Source: Mycobacterium sp. Root135
Lineage (GTDB): Bacteria > Actinomycetota > Actinomycetes > Mycobacteriales > Mycobacteriaceae
Assembly: GCF_001426545.1 (NCBI RefSeq)
Contig: NZ_LMEZ01000007.1
Span: forward strand, 143,473 to 207,472
Reading direction: 5' to 3'
DNA: 64,000 bases
A program made the position numbers and the translations under genes. Shown here one piece after another: positions 1 through 9,476 of the stretch (positions within the stretch are counted from its first letter, which is position 1; every line of letters begins with the position of its first letter). Under the pieces are notes generated by a model. That model saw only the letters and a list, made by a program, of their open reading frames with translations, ran no database searches and had not been told where the DNA came from.

Positions 1-1749
1 CCACCGGATCTCGGCGATCAGGTCGGGCAGCGGGTGGTGAAGTTGCGCGCGCAACGCGGTGAGCTCGCGACACAGCGCCACGATGCGGCCGTACCCCACC
101 GGTGAATAGCGGTCCGGGTGGCCGGGATCGCAGATCGCGTCGGCCAGACACGCACTGTCAGCGTCGGGATTGGCGGAGGCGACGATGTGCGTCGTCGACG
201 ACCGGTCACCGGTGACCTTGCTTGCGGAGTCCAGCTCCACCGCCCGGCGCCAGAGCGCGGTGACGTCGGCGGCGCCCAACCGCCAGCGCGGCCCGGTGAC
301 CACACGGACCGCCGCCGACCCCGCCGTGGGGTCCGCGGTCAGCCGCAGCATCGCGACCACGTCGGCCACCTCGGGCACCGACAGCAAGCCCGACACCCCG
401 ACCACCTCGACGGGAACGCCGCGAGCGGTCAACGCGTCCGCGATGGGCGCCGCGTCGGCGTTGCGGCGCACCAGCACCGCAGTCGTCGGCACGTCATCGC
501 CGGCGTCGACCGCCCCGTGGTACACCTCGGCGAGTTGGTCGGCGAGCCAATCCCTTTCGATGCTCACGTCGCTCTGCAGCGCGCACCGGACCGTGCCCGG
601 CTGCGCGCCGGGGCGGGGCAGCAGTTCGCGGACGGCCACCGACCGGCGCCGCGCCTCCATCGAGACCGCGTTGGCCAGGTGCAGGGCGCTTGGTGGATTG
701 CGCCAACTGGTGCGTAGCTCCAGCGTCGGCGCCGGCGAGCCGTCCGAGTGGCAGAAATCGGTGGTGAACCGAGGGAGGTTGGTCGCCGACGCGCCGCGCC
801 AGCCGTAGATCGACTGGATCGGGTCACCAACCGCGGTCAGGGCGAGGTCGTCGTCCACGCCGCCGCCGAACAACGCCGACAGCGCCACGCGCTGGGCATG
901 GCCCGTGTCCTGGTACTCGTCGAGCAGCACCACCCGGTAGCGCTGCCGCAGCTGCTCGCCGACCTGAGGGACCGTCGCGGCAAGTCGGGCGGCCGCCGCC
1001 ATCTGCATGCCGAAGTCCATTACGTTCTCCGCGCGCATCCGCTCGTGCAGCGCGTCGATCATGGGCACGAGCAAGGTGCGTTCGGACTGCACGGTCAGCA
1101 TCTTCAGCAGCGACTGGTTGGGACCCGTGTCGCGCTGCCGGGGACCGGCGGGCAGCGTGTGCACCAGCCGCTCCAGCTCCACGTGGGTGTCCCGCAGCTG
1201 ATCGGTGTCGACTAGGTGCTCGGCCAGCTGGCCGGCCAACCGCAGCACCATCCCGGTGATGGTGGCCGGCGACTTCTCGGTGTCGAGTTCGGGATGGTCG
1301 CATACCACGCGAAAGGCCAACTGCCACAACTCGGTTGCGCCGATCAGTCGGGTCGACGGCTCGACCGGAAGCAGCAGTCCGTGCTCGCGCAGCAGCGTTC
1401 CTGCGAAGGCGTGATAGGTGCCGATCGCCGGATGCTCGTCGACCTCCGCCCGCTCACCGGGCACCAGACCCGCACCCGCGAGGCGCGCCAGCCGGGTGCG
1501 GACACGACGGAGAAGCTGACCCGCCGCCTTGCGGGTGAACGTCAGCCCGAGGACTTCGCCGGGGCGTGCGTACCCGTTGGCGACCAGCCACACCACGCGG
1601 GCAGCCATGGTCTCGGTCTTGCCCGCCCCCGCGCCCGCGATCACCACCAGCGGACCACGCGGCGCGGCGATCACCGCGGCTTGTTCCTCGGTGGGCGCGA
1701 AGATGCCGAGCGCGTCGGCCAATTCGGCCGGGCTGTAGCGATCGGTCAC
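1..1749 (-). CDS. adnB: ATP-dependent DNA helicase-nuclease subunit AdnB (3' part outside window)
   Basis: This is the UvrD-like motor subunit of the mycobacterial AdnAB end-resection machine, which unwinds and degrades DNA ends in double-strand break repair. 583 codons from the start are present; the rest of the motor and the C-terminal nuclease lie beyond position 1. Visible motifs are a Q-motif-like PTEEQ near residue 19, Walker A GAGAGKT at 39-45, LLDEYQDT (Walker B), GDPIQSIYGWRG (motif III) and TSWRN (motif IV). The GTG start at 1749-1747 overlaps the adnA stop as GTGA, so the two subunits are probably translationally coupled. Identification is by motif set plus the AdnA partner upstream. 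Confidence 0.93.
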   Translation of the reverse strand, partial: MTDRYSPAELADALGIFAPTEEQAAVIAAPRGPLVVIAGAGAGKTETMAARVVWLVANGYARPGEVLGLTFTRKAAGQLLRRVRTRLARLAGAGLVPGERAEVDEHPAIGTYHAFAGTLLREHGLLLPVEPSTRLIGATELWQLAFRVVCDHPELDTEKSPATITGMVLRLAGQLAEHLVDTDQLRDTHVELERLVHTLPAGPRQRDTGPNQSLLKMLTVQSERTLLVPMIDALHERMRAENVMDFGMQMAAAARLAATVPQVGEQLRQRYRVVLLDEYQDTGHAQRVALSALFGGGVDDDLALTAVGDPIQSIYGWRGASATNLPRFTTDFCHSDGSPAPTLELRTSWRNPPSALHLANAVSMEARRRSVAVRELLPRPGAQPGTVRCALQSDVSIERDWLADQLAEVYHGAVDAGDDVPTTAVLVRRNADAAPIADALTARGVPVEVVGVSGLLSVPEVADVVAMLRLTADPTAGSAAVRVVTGPRWRLGAADVTALWRRAVELDSASKVTGDRSSTTHIVASANPDADSACLADAICDPGHPDRYSPVGYGRIVALCRELTALRAQLHHPLPDLIAEIRW

Positions 1750-4700
1750 GACCGGCCTCCCAGCGCCGCCTGGGCCGGACACGTCGCCCGCACCGGACAG
1801 TGCACACACCCGTCGTTGACGCGCGCCACGAATTCGGGACCCTGTGTCGCGTCCGCGGCCTGCCGGATGCGATCCTGCCACTCGTCGTGCCCGTCGGCGG
1901 TCATCGAGTTCTGGTCGCGTTCGGCGGCCCCCGCCACCCCGATCTTGCCGAGGTAGACCAGCCGACCGCCCCCGGCCTGGTCACCTTGCGGCAGAACGCC
2001 TTCCGCGATGGCCAACTGGTACATCGCAAGCTGCGCGTGCTGCTGGGCGTCGTCCTTGCTGACCGGACTCTTGCCGGTCTTGACGTCCACCACGACGAGC
2101 CTGTCCTCGGCGTCGCGCTCCAACCTGTCGACCCGGCCACGGACCCGCACGCCCGGCGCGACGACACCCTCCACGTCCACTTCGGTGCCCACCTCGGTGA
2201 GCTCGTGACGGGTCTGGGCACGCCACTCGAGGAACGCCGTCAACATCGCCTGGTGGCGAGTCAGCTCGTTGGCCGCGAACCACGCGGCGTCGAAGGGAAG
2301 CTCGTCCCACACCGATTCGAGTTCGGCCAGCATCTGACCCTCCGACTTCTCCCCGTCCGACACCAGCGCGTGAACCAGCGTGCCGAGGGCCGACCGGACG
2401 TCGCGACCGTCGTCGCCCCCGTGCCGTTCCAGCAGCCACCGCAGGGGACAGTCCGACAGCGTCTGCAAGGTCGACGGTGACAGCGTCACGACGTGTTCGT
2501 CGCCCGACCACAGCGGCTGCTCGGTCGACATCGTCGTGGTGGCGTACCACTGCACCGGAGCCGACCCCGGCACTCCAACCTCGGCCAATCGCGCCAATTG
2601 CCTTGCCGCACAAGCACGCACGTCGTCTGCCACGATGCCATCCGGTGCGCAGACCACCGCCCGCAACCTGCCGACCACCGCCGCGGGGGCCAGGACGCGT
2701 GGCGCGCGCAGCGGCTCGGCGTCGGCGGCGGGCGACTCGGTTGCCAACGCGGCGAGTTCGTCGCAGAACGGGGACGGCATCATCGCATCGTCGCCCTCGT
2801 CGCCGTCAACTGCCGTCACCAAGACCCGCGAGCGCGCCCTGCCGAGTGCGGCGATCAGCAGCCTGCGCTCCTCGGCGAGCAGCGGGGCCCTGGTGGACGT
2901 GCCGTCGGCGATGCCGTCGAGGACGTCGACGAGTTGCTGGGTGCCCAGCACTCCCCCGCGCGGAACGACGTTGGGCCACAACCCTTCCTGCAGTCCTGCG
3001 ACGACGACGAAGTCCCACTCCCGACCCAGCGACGCGTGGGCCGACAACAGCGCGACCGCCTCACCGTCACCGTCCGAATCGTCACCGCCGACCGGCAGCA
3101 CCATCGACCGCACGTGGTCGACGAAACCCGTCGTCGACGCCCCGGTCGTGTGGGTGACGTACTGCTCCGCCACGTCGAACAGCGCGGTCACGCCGTCGAG
3201 GTCGCGGCCCGCCTGGATCCCCGACGTGCCGCCCCTCTCAGCGGCGGCCAGCCACCGCCGCTGCAAACCGGTCTGATGCCACGCCTGCCACAGCGTGAAC
3301 CGGGGATCGAGCCCCTCGGCCTCGCTGCGGGTCGCGGCGGCCAGCACCTTGCGCACCAGCTTCAGCGCCCTGGCCAACTGGTCGGGCACGTCACCGGCGA
3401 CGGGCCGGCGCAGGTCGAGGGCGTCGACCAGCAGATCGGCGAACTCCCGCGGTGGGCTACTCGCGTCCACCCGACGCAACGTGCGACGAAGTTGCCGCAG
3501 CGACACCGGGTCCACCCTGCCGATCGGACCGGTCAGCAGCGCCAGCGCCCGGTCGCCGTCCAGACCGTCGACGACCACGTCGAGCACCGTCAACAACGCG
3601 GCCACGGCGGGTTGTTCGACCAGCGGACCGATTGAACCCTGCTGTGCGACGGGCACGCCCGCCACCGTCAAGGCCCGCGCCAACCCCGCACCCACCCGCG
3701 GCACCGACCGGACGACGACCGCCATCTGTGACCATGGCACCCCGTCGACCAGATGCGCGCGGCGCAGCGCGTCGGCGATCACCGCCGCTTCGGCACGCTC
3801 GGAGGCGGCGATCCGCACGGCGACCGACCCCGCCCGGTCGTCGGCCGAGGTCAGGTGCCTGGCGTCGTCCACGCCGGGGAGCCGACTCGCGATGCCGGTG
3901 ACGGCGCGCGCAATGGCGGTGGCGCACCGGTGGGACTCGCCGAGGACGATCGTCGGGTGATCACCCGCGCCGAGCAGGGCCGGGTCCGCACCGCGGTAGC
4001 CGAAAACCGACTCGTTCGGATCGCCGGCGAGGACGGCCAGCTCGGCACCGGCGGCCAGCAGCCGGACCAGCAGGGCGGCCTGCGGGTCCAGGTTCTGTGC
4101 GTCGTCGACCAGGAGCAGCCGGATCCTGGCGCGCTCGGCGGCCAGCAGGTCGGGGTCGGCGGCGAAGGCGTCCAGCGCCGCACCCACCAGCTCGGCGGCC
4201 CCAAGCGCAGGAACCGTGGCCTGCGGTGCTGCCATCCCGACCGCGGATCGCAGCAGCATCACCTGCTCGTACACCTGCGCGAACTGTCCCGCCGCCACCC
4301 ACTCCGGGTGACCCGCACGCCGGCCGATGCGTTGCAGCACAGCCGGTTCCACGCCCCGCTCGGTGCAGCGCGCCAACAGGTCACGCAATTCGTTGGCGAA
4401 CCCCACCGTGCCGAGAGCAGGCAAGAGGTGCCGTGGCCAGATCACCGACGCGTTGGGCCCATCCTCGAGGTCACCGGCGAGCAGCTCACGGATGATGCCG
4501 TCCTGCTCGGCGCTGGTGACCAACCGTGGTGGCGGGTCGCCGTTGCGCTGCGCCGCGAGCCGCAACACCGCGAAGGCGTAGGAGTGGATGGTGCGCACCA
4601 TCGGTTCGCGCACCGCCGACGGGCCGTTCTCGAGCAGTGTGGCCGTCACCAAGGCGCGAGCCTTGGCGCTGAGCCGCGCCGAACCCGTCAACAGCAGAAC

Positions 4701-4856
4701 GGATTCCGGTGCGACACCCGCCGCGATGCGCGTCGCCGCCGCGTCGACCAGAAGCGACGTCTTCCCCGTCCCCGGCCCGCCGACCAACCGCACGGTGCCA
4801 CGCAGACCGGGATCGGTCAGCACGGTGGGCGACGGTGCGATGCGGGAAGCGGGCAT
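1746..4856 (-). CDS. adnA: ATP-dependent DNA helicase-nuclease subunit AdnA
   Basis: This 1036-residue protein is the partner of AdnB and close to the usual AdnA length. It has an N-terminal UvrD-like ATPase with Walker A GGPGTGKTS at residues 26-34 and a C-terminal RecB-like nuclease with VVVDVKTGK, then QLAMYQ. A cysteine pair near the end (CVHCPVRATC) probably helps bind an iron-sulfur cluster, as in AddB-type nucleases. Its Walker B reads VDDAQN, where AdnB has DEYQD. That fits published work in which AdnB supplies the main motor activity and AdnA the secondary one. The ATG at 4856 lies 63 bp from the divergent lipV start. Confidence 0.95.
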   Translation of the reverse strand: MPASRIAPSPTVLTDPGLRGTVRLVGGPGTGKTSLLVDAAATRIAAGVAPESVLLLTGSARLSAKARALVTATLLENGPSAVREPMVRTIHSYAFAVLRLAAQRNGDPPPRLVTSAEQDGIIRELLAGDLEDGPNASVIWPRHLLPALGTVGFANELRDLLARCTERGVEPAVLQRIGRRAGHPEWVAAGQFAQVYEQVMLLRSAVGMAAPQATVPALGAAELVGAALDAFAADPDLLAAERARIRLLLVDDAQNLDPQAALLVRLLAAGAELAVLAGDPNESVFGYRGADPALLGAGDHPTIVLGESHRCATAIARAVTGIASRLPGVDDARHLTSADDRAGSVAVRIAASERAEAAVIADALRRAHLVDGVPWSQMAVVVRSVPRVGAGLARALTVAGVPVAQQGSIGPLVEQPAVAALLTVLDVVVDGLDGDRALALLTGPIGRVDPVSLRQLRRTLRRVDASSPPREFADLLVDALDLRRPVAGDVPDQLARALKLVRKVLAAATRSEAEGLDPRFTLWQAWHQTGLQRRWLAAAERGGTSGIQAGRDLDGVTALFDVAEQYVTHTTGASTTGFVDHVRSMVLPVGGDDSDGDGEAVALLSAHASLGREWDFVVVAGLQEGLWPNVVPRGGVLGTQQLVDVLDGIADGTSTRAPLLAEERRLLIAALGRARSRVLVTAVDGDEGDDAMMPSPFCDELAALATESPAADAEPLRAPRVLAPAAVVGRLRAVVCAPDGIVADDVRACAARQLARLAEVGVPGSAPVQWYATTTMSTEQPLWSGDEHVVTLSPSTLQTLSDCPLRWLLERHGGDDGRDVRSALGTLVHALVSDGEKSEGQMLAELESVWDELPFDAAWFAANELTRHQAMLTAFLEWRAQTRHELTEVGTEVDVEGVVAPGVRVRGRVDRLERDAEDRLVVVDVKTGKSPVSKDDAQQHAQLAMYQLAIAEGVLPQGDQAGGGRLVYLGKIGVAGAAERDQNSMTADGHDEWQDRIRQAADATQGPEFVARVNDGCVHCPVRATCPAQAALGGRS

Positions 4857-4919
4857 GGAGACATGTCATCACGGGGGTACGACAACACCCGCTGACCGGC
4901 TGCTGGCAGCATCGACGCC

Positions 4920-5702
4920 GTGAACGACGTCTTGAGCGTGCGCCGCTTCGGCCCGCAGGAACCGCCTCGAATTCTGGCTCTCCACGGCTTGACCGGGCAC
5001 GGGCAGCGCTGGGAGAACCTGGCAGTACAGCACCTCCCGGAGTACGCGATCCTGGCACCCGACCTGATCGGCCACGGCCGGTCGACGTGGGCGGCGCCAT
5101 GGACGATCGACGCCAACGTCGAGGCACTCGCCGACCTGCTCGAGACCGACGCCGACGGGCCGGTCTGGGTGGTCGCCCACTCCTTCGGCGGCGCCGTCGC
5201 GCTGCGCCTCGCCGCGACCAGGCCCGACCTCGTCGCGGGGCTCGTGCTCCTGGACCCCGCGGTGGGCCTCGACGGCGGGTGGATGCGCGAGATCGCCGAC
5301 GCCATGCTGGATTCCCCGGACTTCGCCGACCGCGACGAGGCGAGAGCGGACAAGGAGTCGGGGTCGTGGGGTGAGGTCGACGCGGCCGAGTTGGAGCGCG
5401 AACTCGACGAACACCTGATCACGTTGCCGAACGGCCGGGTCGGCTGGCGCATCGGCATCCCGGCGGTCATGTCCTACTGGAGCGAGCTGGCGCGACCCGT
5501 CGCCGTTCCCGCCAAGGGCACGCCGACGACGGTGGTCCGGGCGCTGAGAACCCACCCCCCGTACGTCACCGATCGACTCGTCTCGACGTTGCGCCACTAC
5601 TTGGGGTCCGACTTCACCCTCGTCGATCTCGACTGCGATCACATGGTGCCGCTCGCCAGACCCGCCGAATCCGCGCAGCTGATCCGCGACCTGGTGGGCT
5701 GA
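4920..5702 (+). CDS. lipV: alpha/beta hydrolase, LipV-like esterase/lipase
   Basis: This 260-residue alpha/beta-hydrolase has the oxyanion-region motif LHGLTGHGQRW near residue 20 and a nucleophile elbow VAHSFGGAV, in which the serine is flanked as A-x-S-x-G rather than the classic G-x-S-x-G. A late CDHMVPL motif supplies the likely catalytic histidine. Place and pattern match Rv3203 (LipV). There is no signal peptide, so a cytosolic esterase is likely. The GTG start was taken because it is the first start in the frame, close behind the divergent adnA. The substrate cannot be read from sequence. Confidence 0.85.
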   Translation: MNDVLSVRRFGPQEPPRILALHGLTGHGQRWENLAVQHLPEYAILAPDLIGHGRSTWAAPWTIDANVEALADLLETDADGPVWVVAHSFGGAVALRLAATRPDLVAGLVLLDPAVGLDGGWMREIADAMLDSPDFADRDEARADKESGSWGEVDAAELERELDEHLITLPNGRVGWRIGIPAVMSYWSELARPVAVPAKGTPTTVVRALRTHPPYVTDRLVSTLRHYLGSDFTLVDLDCDHMVPLARPAESAQLIRDLVG

Positions 5703-5729
5703 GCGATCGCCGCCATCACCGACGAGCAG

Positions 5730-6002
5730 GTGGAGACCGTCCGCGCGCTGGTGGCCTCGATACCGGCCGGGAAGGTCTCGACCTACGGCGACATCGCCGC
5801 TGCCGCAGAGCTTCCCAGTCCCCGAATCGTCGCGTGGATCATGCGGACCGATTCGTCGGACCTGCCGTGGCACCGGGTGATCCGGGCGTCGGGGCGGCCA
5901 GCGCCACATCTGGAGACGCGCCAGCTCGAGCTGCTGCGCGCCGAGGGCGTGCTCGCCAAGGACGGCCGCGTCCCGCTTGCCGAGGTGCGGCACGCGTTCT
6001 GA
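5730..6002 (+). CDS. MGMT-family alkyltransferase-like protein (ATL), Cys-less active site
   Basis: This is a 90-residue DNA-binding domain of the O6-alkylguanine-DNA alkyltransferase family. The catalytic PCHR motif reads PWHRV, so tryptophan replaces the acceptor cysteine. This marks it as an alkyltransferase-like protein that recognises O6-alkylguanine and hands it to nucleotide excision repair instead of removing the alkyl group. Other family features are the KVSTYGDIA stretch and the helix around SPRIVAWIM. The start used is GTG. The open frame begins directly after the in-frame lipV stop and holds nine further codons without ATG, GTG or TTG, so translation may be coupled to lipV. Place matches Rv3204. 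Confidence 0.9.
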   Translation: METVRALVASIPAGKVSTYGDIAAAAELPSPRIVAWIMRTDSSDLPWHRVIRASGRPAPHLETRQLELLRAEGVLAKDGRVPLAEVRHAF

Positions 6003-6011
6003 GCGGGACGC

Positions 6012-6866
6012 CTACAGGATCAGGCGCACCAGGGCCGCGGTGCGCGCCAAGCCGGGGAACGCCGCCGCGGTCGAGCGCGGATGCAGCGCATGGACGGCCA
6101 ACCGGAACATCAACGCGCGCAACAACATCTGCGGCCACTCGGGTAGCGGGGCCCATCGCTCGACGAGACCGTCGTCGGCCTCGCCCCATGCCAGTGCGTC
6201 GACGACGACGACCCCGGCCGCCCAGGACGCCGGCCGCCAGTAGGGCGTGATGTCGGTGATGCCGGGGGCGGCGGTCCCGGCGAAGAGCACCGTGCCGTAC
6301 AGGTCGCCGTGGACGAGTTGGCTGGGGCTCCGCGTCGGTCGCCGCAACGCGGCCAGCTGGGCGATCAGCTCGATCGAGCGTTGCCCGTCGGAGCCGCCGG
6401 GGGCGACACGGGCACCGGGCGGCAGGCCGTGCAACGGACGGTCCTCCCACGCGGCGCGGTCGGCGGCGACGAACACGTCGACGTCGGACCACGGCACCGA
6501 CGGGGGCTGCGTCAGGAACCGGGGGCGCTCCAGCTTCGCCGTCGCTTCGTGAAGGCGGACCGCGGCCGAGACGACCTCGTCGTGGCGGGGTTCCGGCGTT
6601 CCGGTGACGAACGTGTCGGCGCGCCAGCCGGCGACGACGTAGCGGCCGTCGGTGGAGCGGACGGGGCGGGCGAGGCGGACTCCGTCGACGAACAGCGTTT
6701 CGCGGACCTTCGCCGACCACCCCGCACGGGCATGCTCGGCGACCATCGACAGCACGACTTCGCCGCAGCGCCAGCCACCCTCCCAGCTCGAGCCGAGCGG
6801 TACGGGGCGAACACCCGTCAGGCCAAACGCCGCCAGGACGTGGTCGGGCGGCATGTCGGCACTCAC
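6012..6866 (-). CDS. Conserved actinobacterial protein with kinase-like (APH-type) fold, TIGR02569-like
   Basis: This is a 284-residue protein in the place of Rv3205c. The middle carries an HGDLYGTVLF segment and later ITDITPYWRP, which resemble the catalytic HGDxxxxN and the metal-binding ID of aminoglycoside-phosphotransferase-like kinases. The asparagine normally found in the first motif is not evident, so activity is uncertain. No signal peptide or membrane segment is seen. The GTG start at 6866 is the first in frame. Function is unknown in mycobacteria; neighbours give no pathway. Confidence 0.75.
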   Translation of the reverse strand: MSADMPPDHVLAAFGLTGVRPVPLGSSWEGGWRCGEVVLSMVAEHARAGWSAKVRETLFVDGVRLARPVRSTDGRYVVAGWRADTFVTGTPEPRHDEVVSAAVRLHEATAKLERPRFLTQPPSVPWSDVDVFVAADRAAWEDRPLHGLPPGARVAPGGSDGQRSIELIAQLAALRRPTRSPSQLVHGDLYGTVLFAGTAAPGITDITPYWRPASWAAGVVVVDALAWGEADDGLVERWAPLPEWPQMLLRALMFRLAVHALHPRSTAAAFPGLARTAALVRLIL

Positions 6867-6902
6867 AGGGTCAGCCTAAGGCGTGGTCCGGCCAACGAGC
6901 CG

Positions 6903-8081
6903 TCAGTACATCACCATGTCGGGTTCGAGTTGTCGCGCCCACGCCACGATTCCGCCCTGAAGGTGCACCGCATCGGCGAAACCCGCGCCCTTCACGGCCG
7001 CCAACACCTCGGCCGAGCGGATGCCGGTCTTGCAGTAGAGCACCGGCGTCCGGTCGTGCGGCAGCTTCGCCAGGCCGTCGCCGGCGTCGATCGTCGACTT
7101 TGGAATCAGCTCGGCGCCGTCGATGTGGTTGATGGCCCACTCCACGGGCTCGCGGACGTCGATCAACGCGATCCGCCGACCGGAGTCCAGCATGTCGCGC
7201 AGTTCGCGAGGCGTGACGGTGGAGTCGACGGACGCGTCGACCGCGGCCTCGGACACCACACCGCAAAATTCGTCGTAGTCGACCAGCGCGGTGATCGCTG
7301 GCGTCTCGGGGTCCTTGCGGATGCCGATGGTGCGGTAGGTCATGTCCAGCGCGTCGTAGATCATCAGTCGGCCGAGCAACGTCTCGCCGATGCCAGTGAT
7401 CAGCTTGATCGCCTCGGTGCCCATCACCGACGCGATCGAGCCGCACAGGATGCCGAGCACGCCGCCCTCGGCGCACGACGGGACGGTGCCGGGGGGCGGC
7501 GGGTCTGGATACAGGTCGCGGTAGTTGAGGCCCCGCCCGTCGGGGGCGTTCTCCCAGAACACCGACACCTGGCCCTGGAAGCGGTAGATGGAACCCCAGA
7601 CGTACGGCTTGCCCGCCAGCACCGCGGCGTCGTTGACCAGATAGCGGGTCGCGAAGTTGTCGGTGCCGTCGACGATCAGGTCGTACTGCTCGAACAGGTC
7701 GACGGCGTTGTCGGCTTCGAGCCGGATCTCGTGCAGCCGCACCGTCACCAGCGGGTTGATCTCGGCGATCGAGTCACGGGCGCTGTGGGCCTTGGGGCGG
7801 CCGACGTCGGACTGACCGTGGATGATCTGGCGCTGCAGGTTCGACTCGTCGACGACGTCGAACTCCACGATGCCGATGGTGCCCACGCCGGCGGCGGCCA
7901 GGTACAACAGGGCAGGCGAGCCCAGTCCGCCGGCACCGATCACCAGGACGCGCGCATTCTTGAGACGCTTCTGACCGTCGACGCCGAGGTCGGGCATGAC
8001 CAGGTGACGGCTGTAGCGGGCGACCTCGTCGCGGGTGAGCTCTGACGCAGGCTCAACCAACGGTGGTAGCGAAGTGGACAA
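6903..8081 (-). CDS. moeZ: MoeZ: sulfur-carrier-protein adenylyltransferase/sulfurtransferase
   Basis: This protein adenylates and thiolates small sulfur-carrier proteins (CysO, MoaD type) for cysteine and molybdopterin synthesis. Residues 1-260 are the ThiF/MoeB-type E1 domain, with GAGGLGSPALLYLAAAG as nucleotide-binding loop. The C-terminal 110 residues are a rhodanese domain with active loop CKTGIR. The frame is open up to 8123, but I place the start at TTG 8081: it gives MSTSLPPL, the family N-terminus, yields 392 residues like Rv3206c, and has GAGGGG about 8 bases upstream. Mtb moeB1/moeZ is in the SigH regulon, yet I found no clear GGAA(C/T)-GTT pair upstream here. Confidence 0.93.
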   Translation of the reverse strand: MSTSLPPLVEPASELTRDEVARYSRHLVMPDLGVDGQKRLKNARVLVIGAGGLGSPALLYLAAAGVGTIGIVEFDVVDESNLQRQIIHGQSDVGRPKAHSARDSIAEINPLVTVRLHEIRLEADNAVDLFEQYDLIVDGTDNFATRYLVNDAAVLAGKPYVWGSIYRFQGQVSVFWENAPDGRGLNYRDLYPDPPPPGTVPSCAEGGVLGILCGSIASVMGTEAIKLITGIGETLLGRLMIYDALDMTYRTIGIRKDPETPAITALVDYDEFCGVVSEAAVDASVDSTVTPRELRDMLDSGRRIALIDVREPVEWAINHIDGAELIPKSTIDAGDGLAKLPHDRTPVLYCKTGIRSAEVLAAVKGAGFADAVHLQGGIVAWARQLEPDMVMY

Positions 8082-8235
8082 CGGGCCGCCCCTCGAGTCG
8101 ACGTGAAACCTCGTGACGATCACACCAGGCTCGTCGCCTCAACGGTAATCACTTTCGAGCGGGCGTGAGCGTGCCTGAACTTCGGAATTCGCCCGGCGTG
8201 TCGCCCGCAGACTCGCACGCTCGCGGGAAGGGGGG

Positions 8236-9297
8236 TCAGGCGATTGGGTAGGGCCAGGGGTTGAACCGACAGGTCTTGCCGTCAGCCTGGACCGACTCCG
8301 GATCGAAGCGCGCGTCGTCGTCGTTGCTGGTCGAGAACGTCTGCTGCATCATCACCGGGGCCAACGCACCGTTCTCGGCGCACGGCTCGTGCTTCTGATA
8401 CCCGATGGCGTGACCGACCTCGTGGTTGATCAGGTACTGGCGGTAGGAACCGATGTCGCCCTGGAACGGGACGGCACCGCGCACCCAGCGCGCCTCGTTG
8501 ACGAACACGCGGGACTGGTCGCTCAAATAGGCCGGGTTGTAGCAGGACGCCTCGAGCGGGATGTCGTACCCGCAGCCCTCGCGCACCGTCATCGGCGACG
8601 TCAGCGACACCCGGAAGTCCGGTGTCTGCGACGGATCGTCGATGCGGGTGAAGGCGATCTGGGCATCGTGGGTCCAGCTCTTTGGGTTGGCCAGGGTTTC
8701 GCTGACCATCCGGGCGAACGCCTCGTCGCCTCCGATGGCCGCGGTGTCGACGCCGTCCTCCACCTCGACGGTGTAGGTGAACGACTTGGTGGTGCCCACC
8801 CCTACCTTGGGCGTCGACCCGGGGACCAGGTGCCACGTCTTGGCGCCCGCCTCGGTGAACGGGCCGCCTTCGGGAAGGATTCCGGTCGGCAGATTCGCGT
8901 CGAACTGCGTCATGCCCTTCGGCGGGGCGCCGATGATCCCGGTGCCCGTGGCGCCGATGGTCGGCGGACCCTGGACGGGACCTTCGGCGACGACCGGCTT
9001 TGGCGCGGTGGTTCCGGTAACGGCCTGGTAGACCACCAGAACGGTGATGACGGCCAGGACCGGAAGGGCGTAAGCGCGCCACCCGTAGGTGGAGACGAAA
9101 CGTCCCAGCCAGGACTGTTTACGCCAGCGCTGATGGTCGTCTCGGTTGGAGCGCACCCGCCCGCCGGCTTCGGCCAACGGGTCGCGCTGCGCGCGCAACG
9201 GTTCCCTGAACTCGTTGCGCAGCACGGGCTGACGGCCGCCACCTGCGAAATTCCCGTCGCTGCGCTCGCCCCCGCGACGCCCCGGGTCGTAGGTCAC
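8236..9297 (-). CDS. Membrane-anchored DUF3152 protein with HExxHxxGxxxH zinc motif
   Basis: This Rv3207c-like protein has a basic, glycine-rich cytosolic N-terminus, one membrane span (about residues 65-87, ALPVLAVITVLVVYQAV) and an extracytoplasmic domain of roughly 250 residues. Near the C-terminus is HEVGHAIGYQKH, an exact HExxHxxGxxxH pattern as in metzincin-type zinc peptidases, followed by CAEN. Four cysteines in the outer domain could form disulfides. Peptidase activity is inferred from the motif only. The start is uncertain: GTG 9297 gives MTYDP and a family-like length, whereas GTG 9345 adds 16 residues. The gene is divergent from the TetR gene. Confidence 0.85.
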   Translation of the reverse strand: MTYDPGRRGGERSDGNFAGGGRQPVLRNEFREPLRAQRDPLAEAGGRVRSNRDDHQRWRKQSWLGRFVSTYGWRAYALPVLAVITVLVVYQAVTGTTAPKPVVAEGPVQGPPTIGATGTGIIGAPPKGMTQFDANLPTGILPEGGPFTEAGAKTWHLVPGSTPKVGVGTTKSFTYTVEVEDGVDTAAIGGDEAFARMVSETLANPKSWTHDAQIAFTRIDDPSQTPDFRVSLTSPMTVREGCGYDIPLEASCYNPAYLSDQSRVFVNEARWVRGAVPFQGDIGSYRQYLINHEVGHAIGYQKHEPCAENGALAPVMMQQTFSTSNDDDARFDPESVQADGKTCRFNPWPYPIA

Positions 9298-9476
9298 CGC
9301 ACCAGAATGGCACAGCCATGCCGAGGAGAGGCTGTGGCGCGCCACCCGCCCACTGCCTCAGATGACACGCGGCCTCGGCCACCGGTAGTAGTGTCGGATC
9401 GATGACCAGCCGGATAAACGGCTCCCAACGGGGCGGCCCGCAACGGGCCGCAGTACCAAATCCTGACAGAGGAGTG

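Noticed and set aside
8082..8235. SigH-type promoter before moeZ
   Set aside because: moeZ is in the Mtb SigH regulon, so I searched, but no GGAA(C/T) element lies 16-20 bases before a GTT on the minus strand here.
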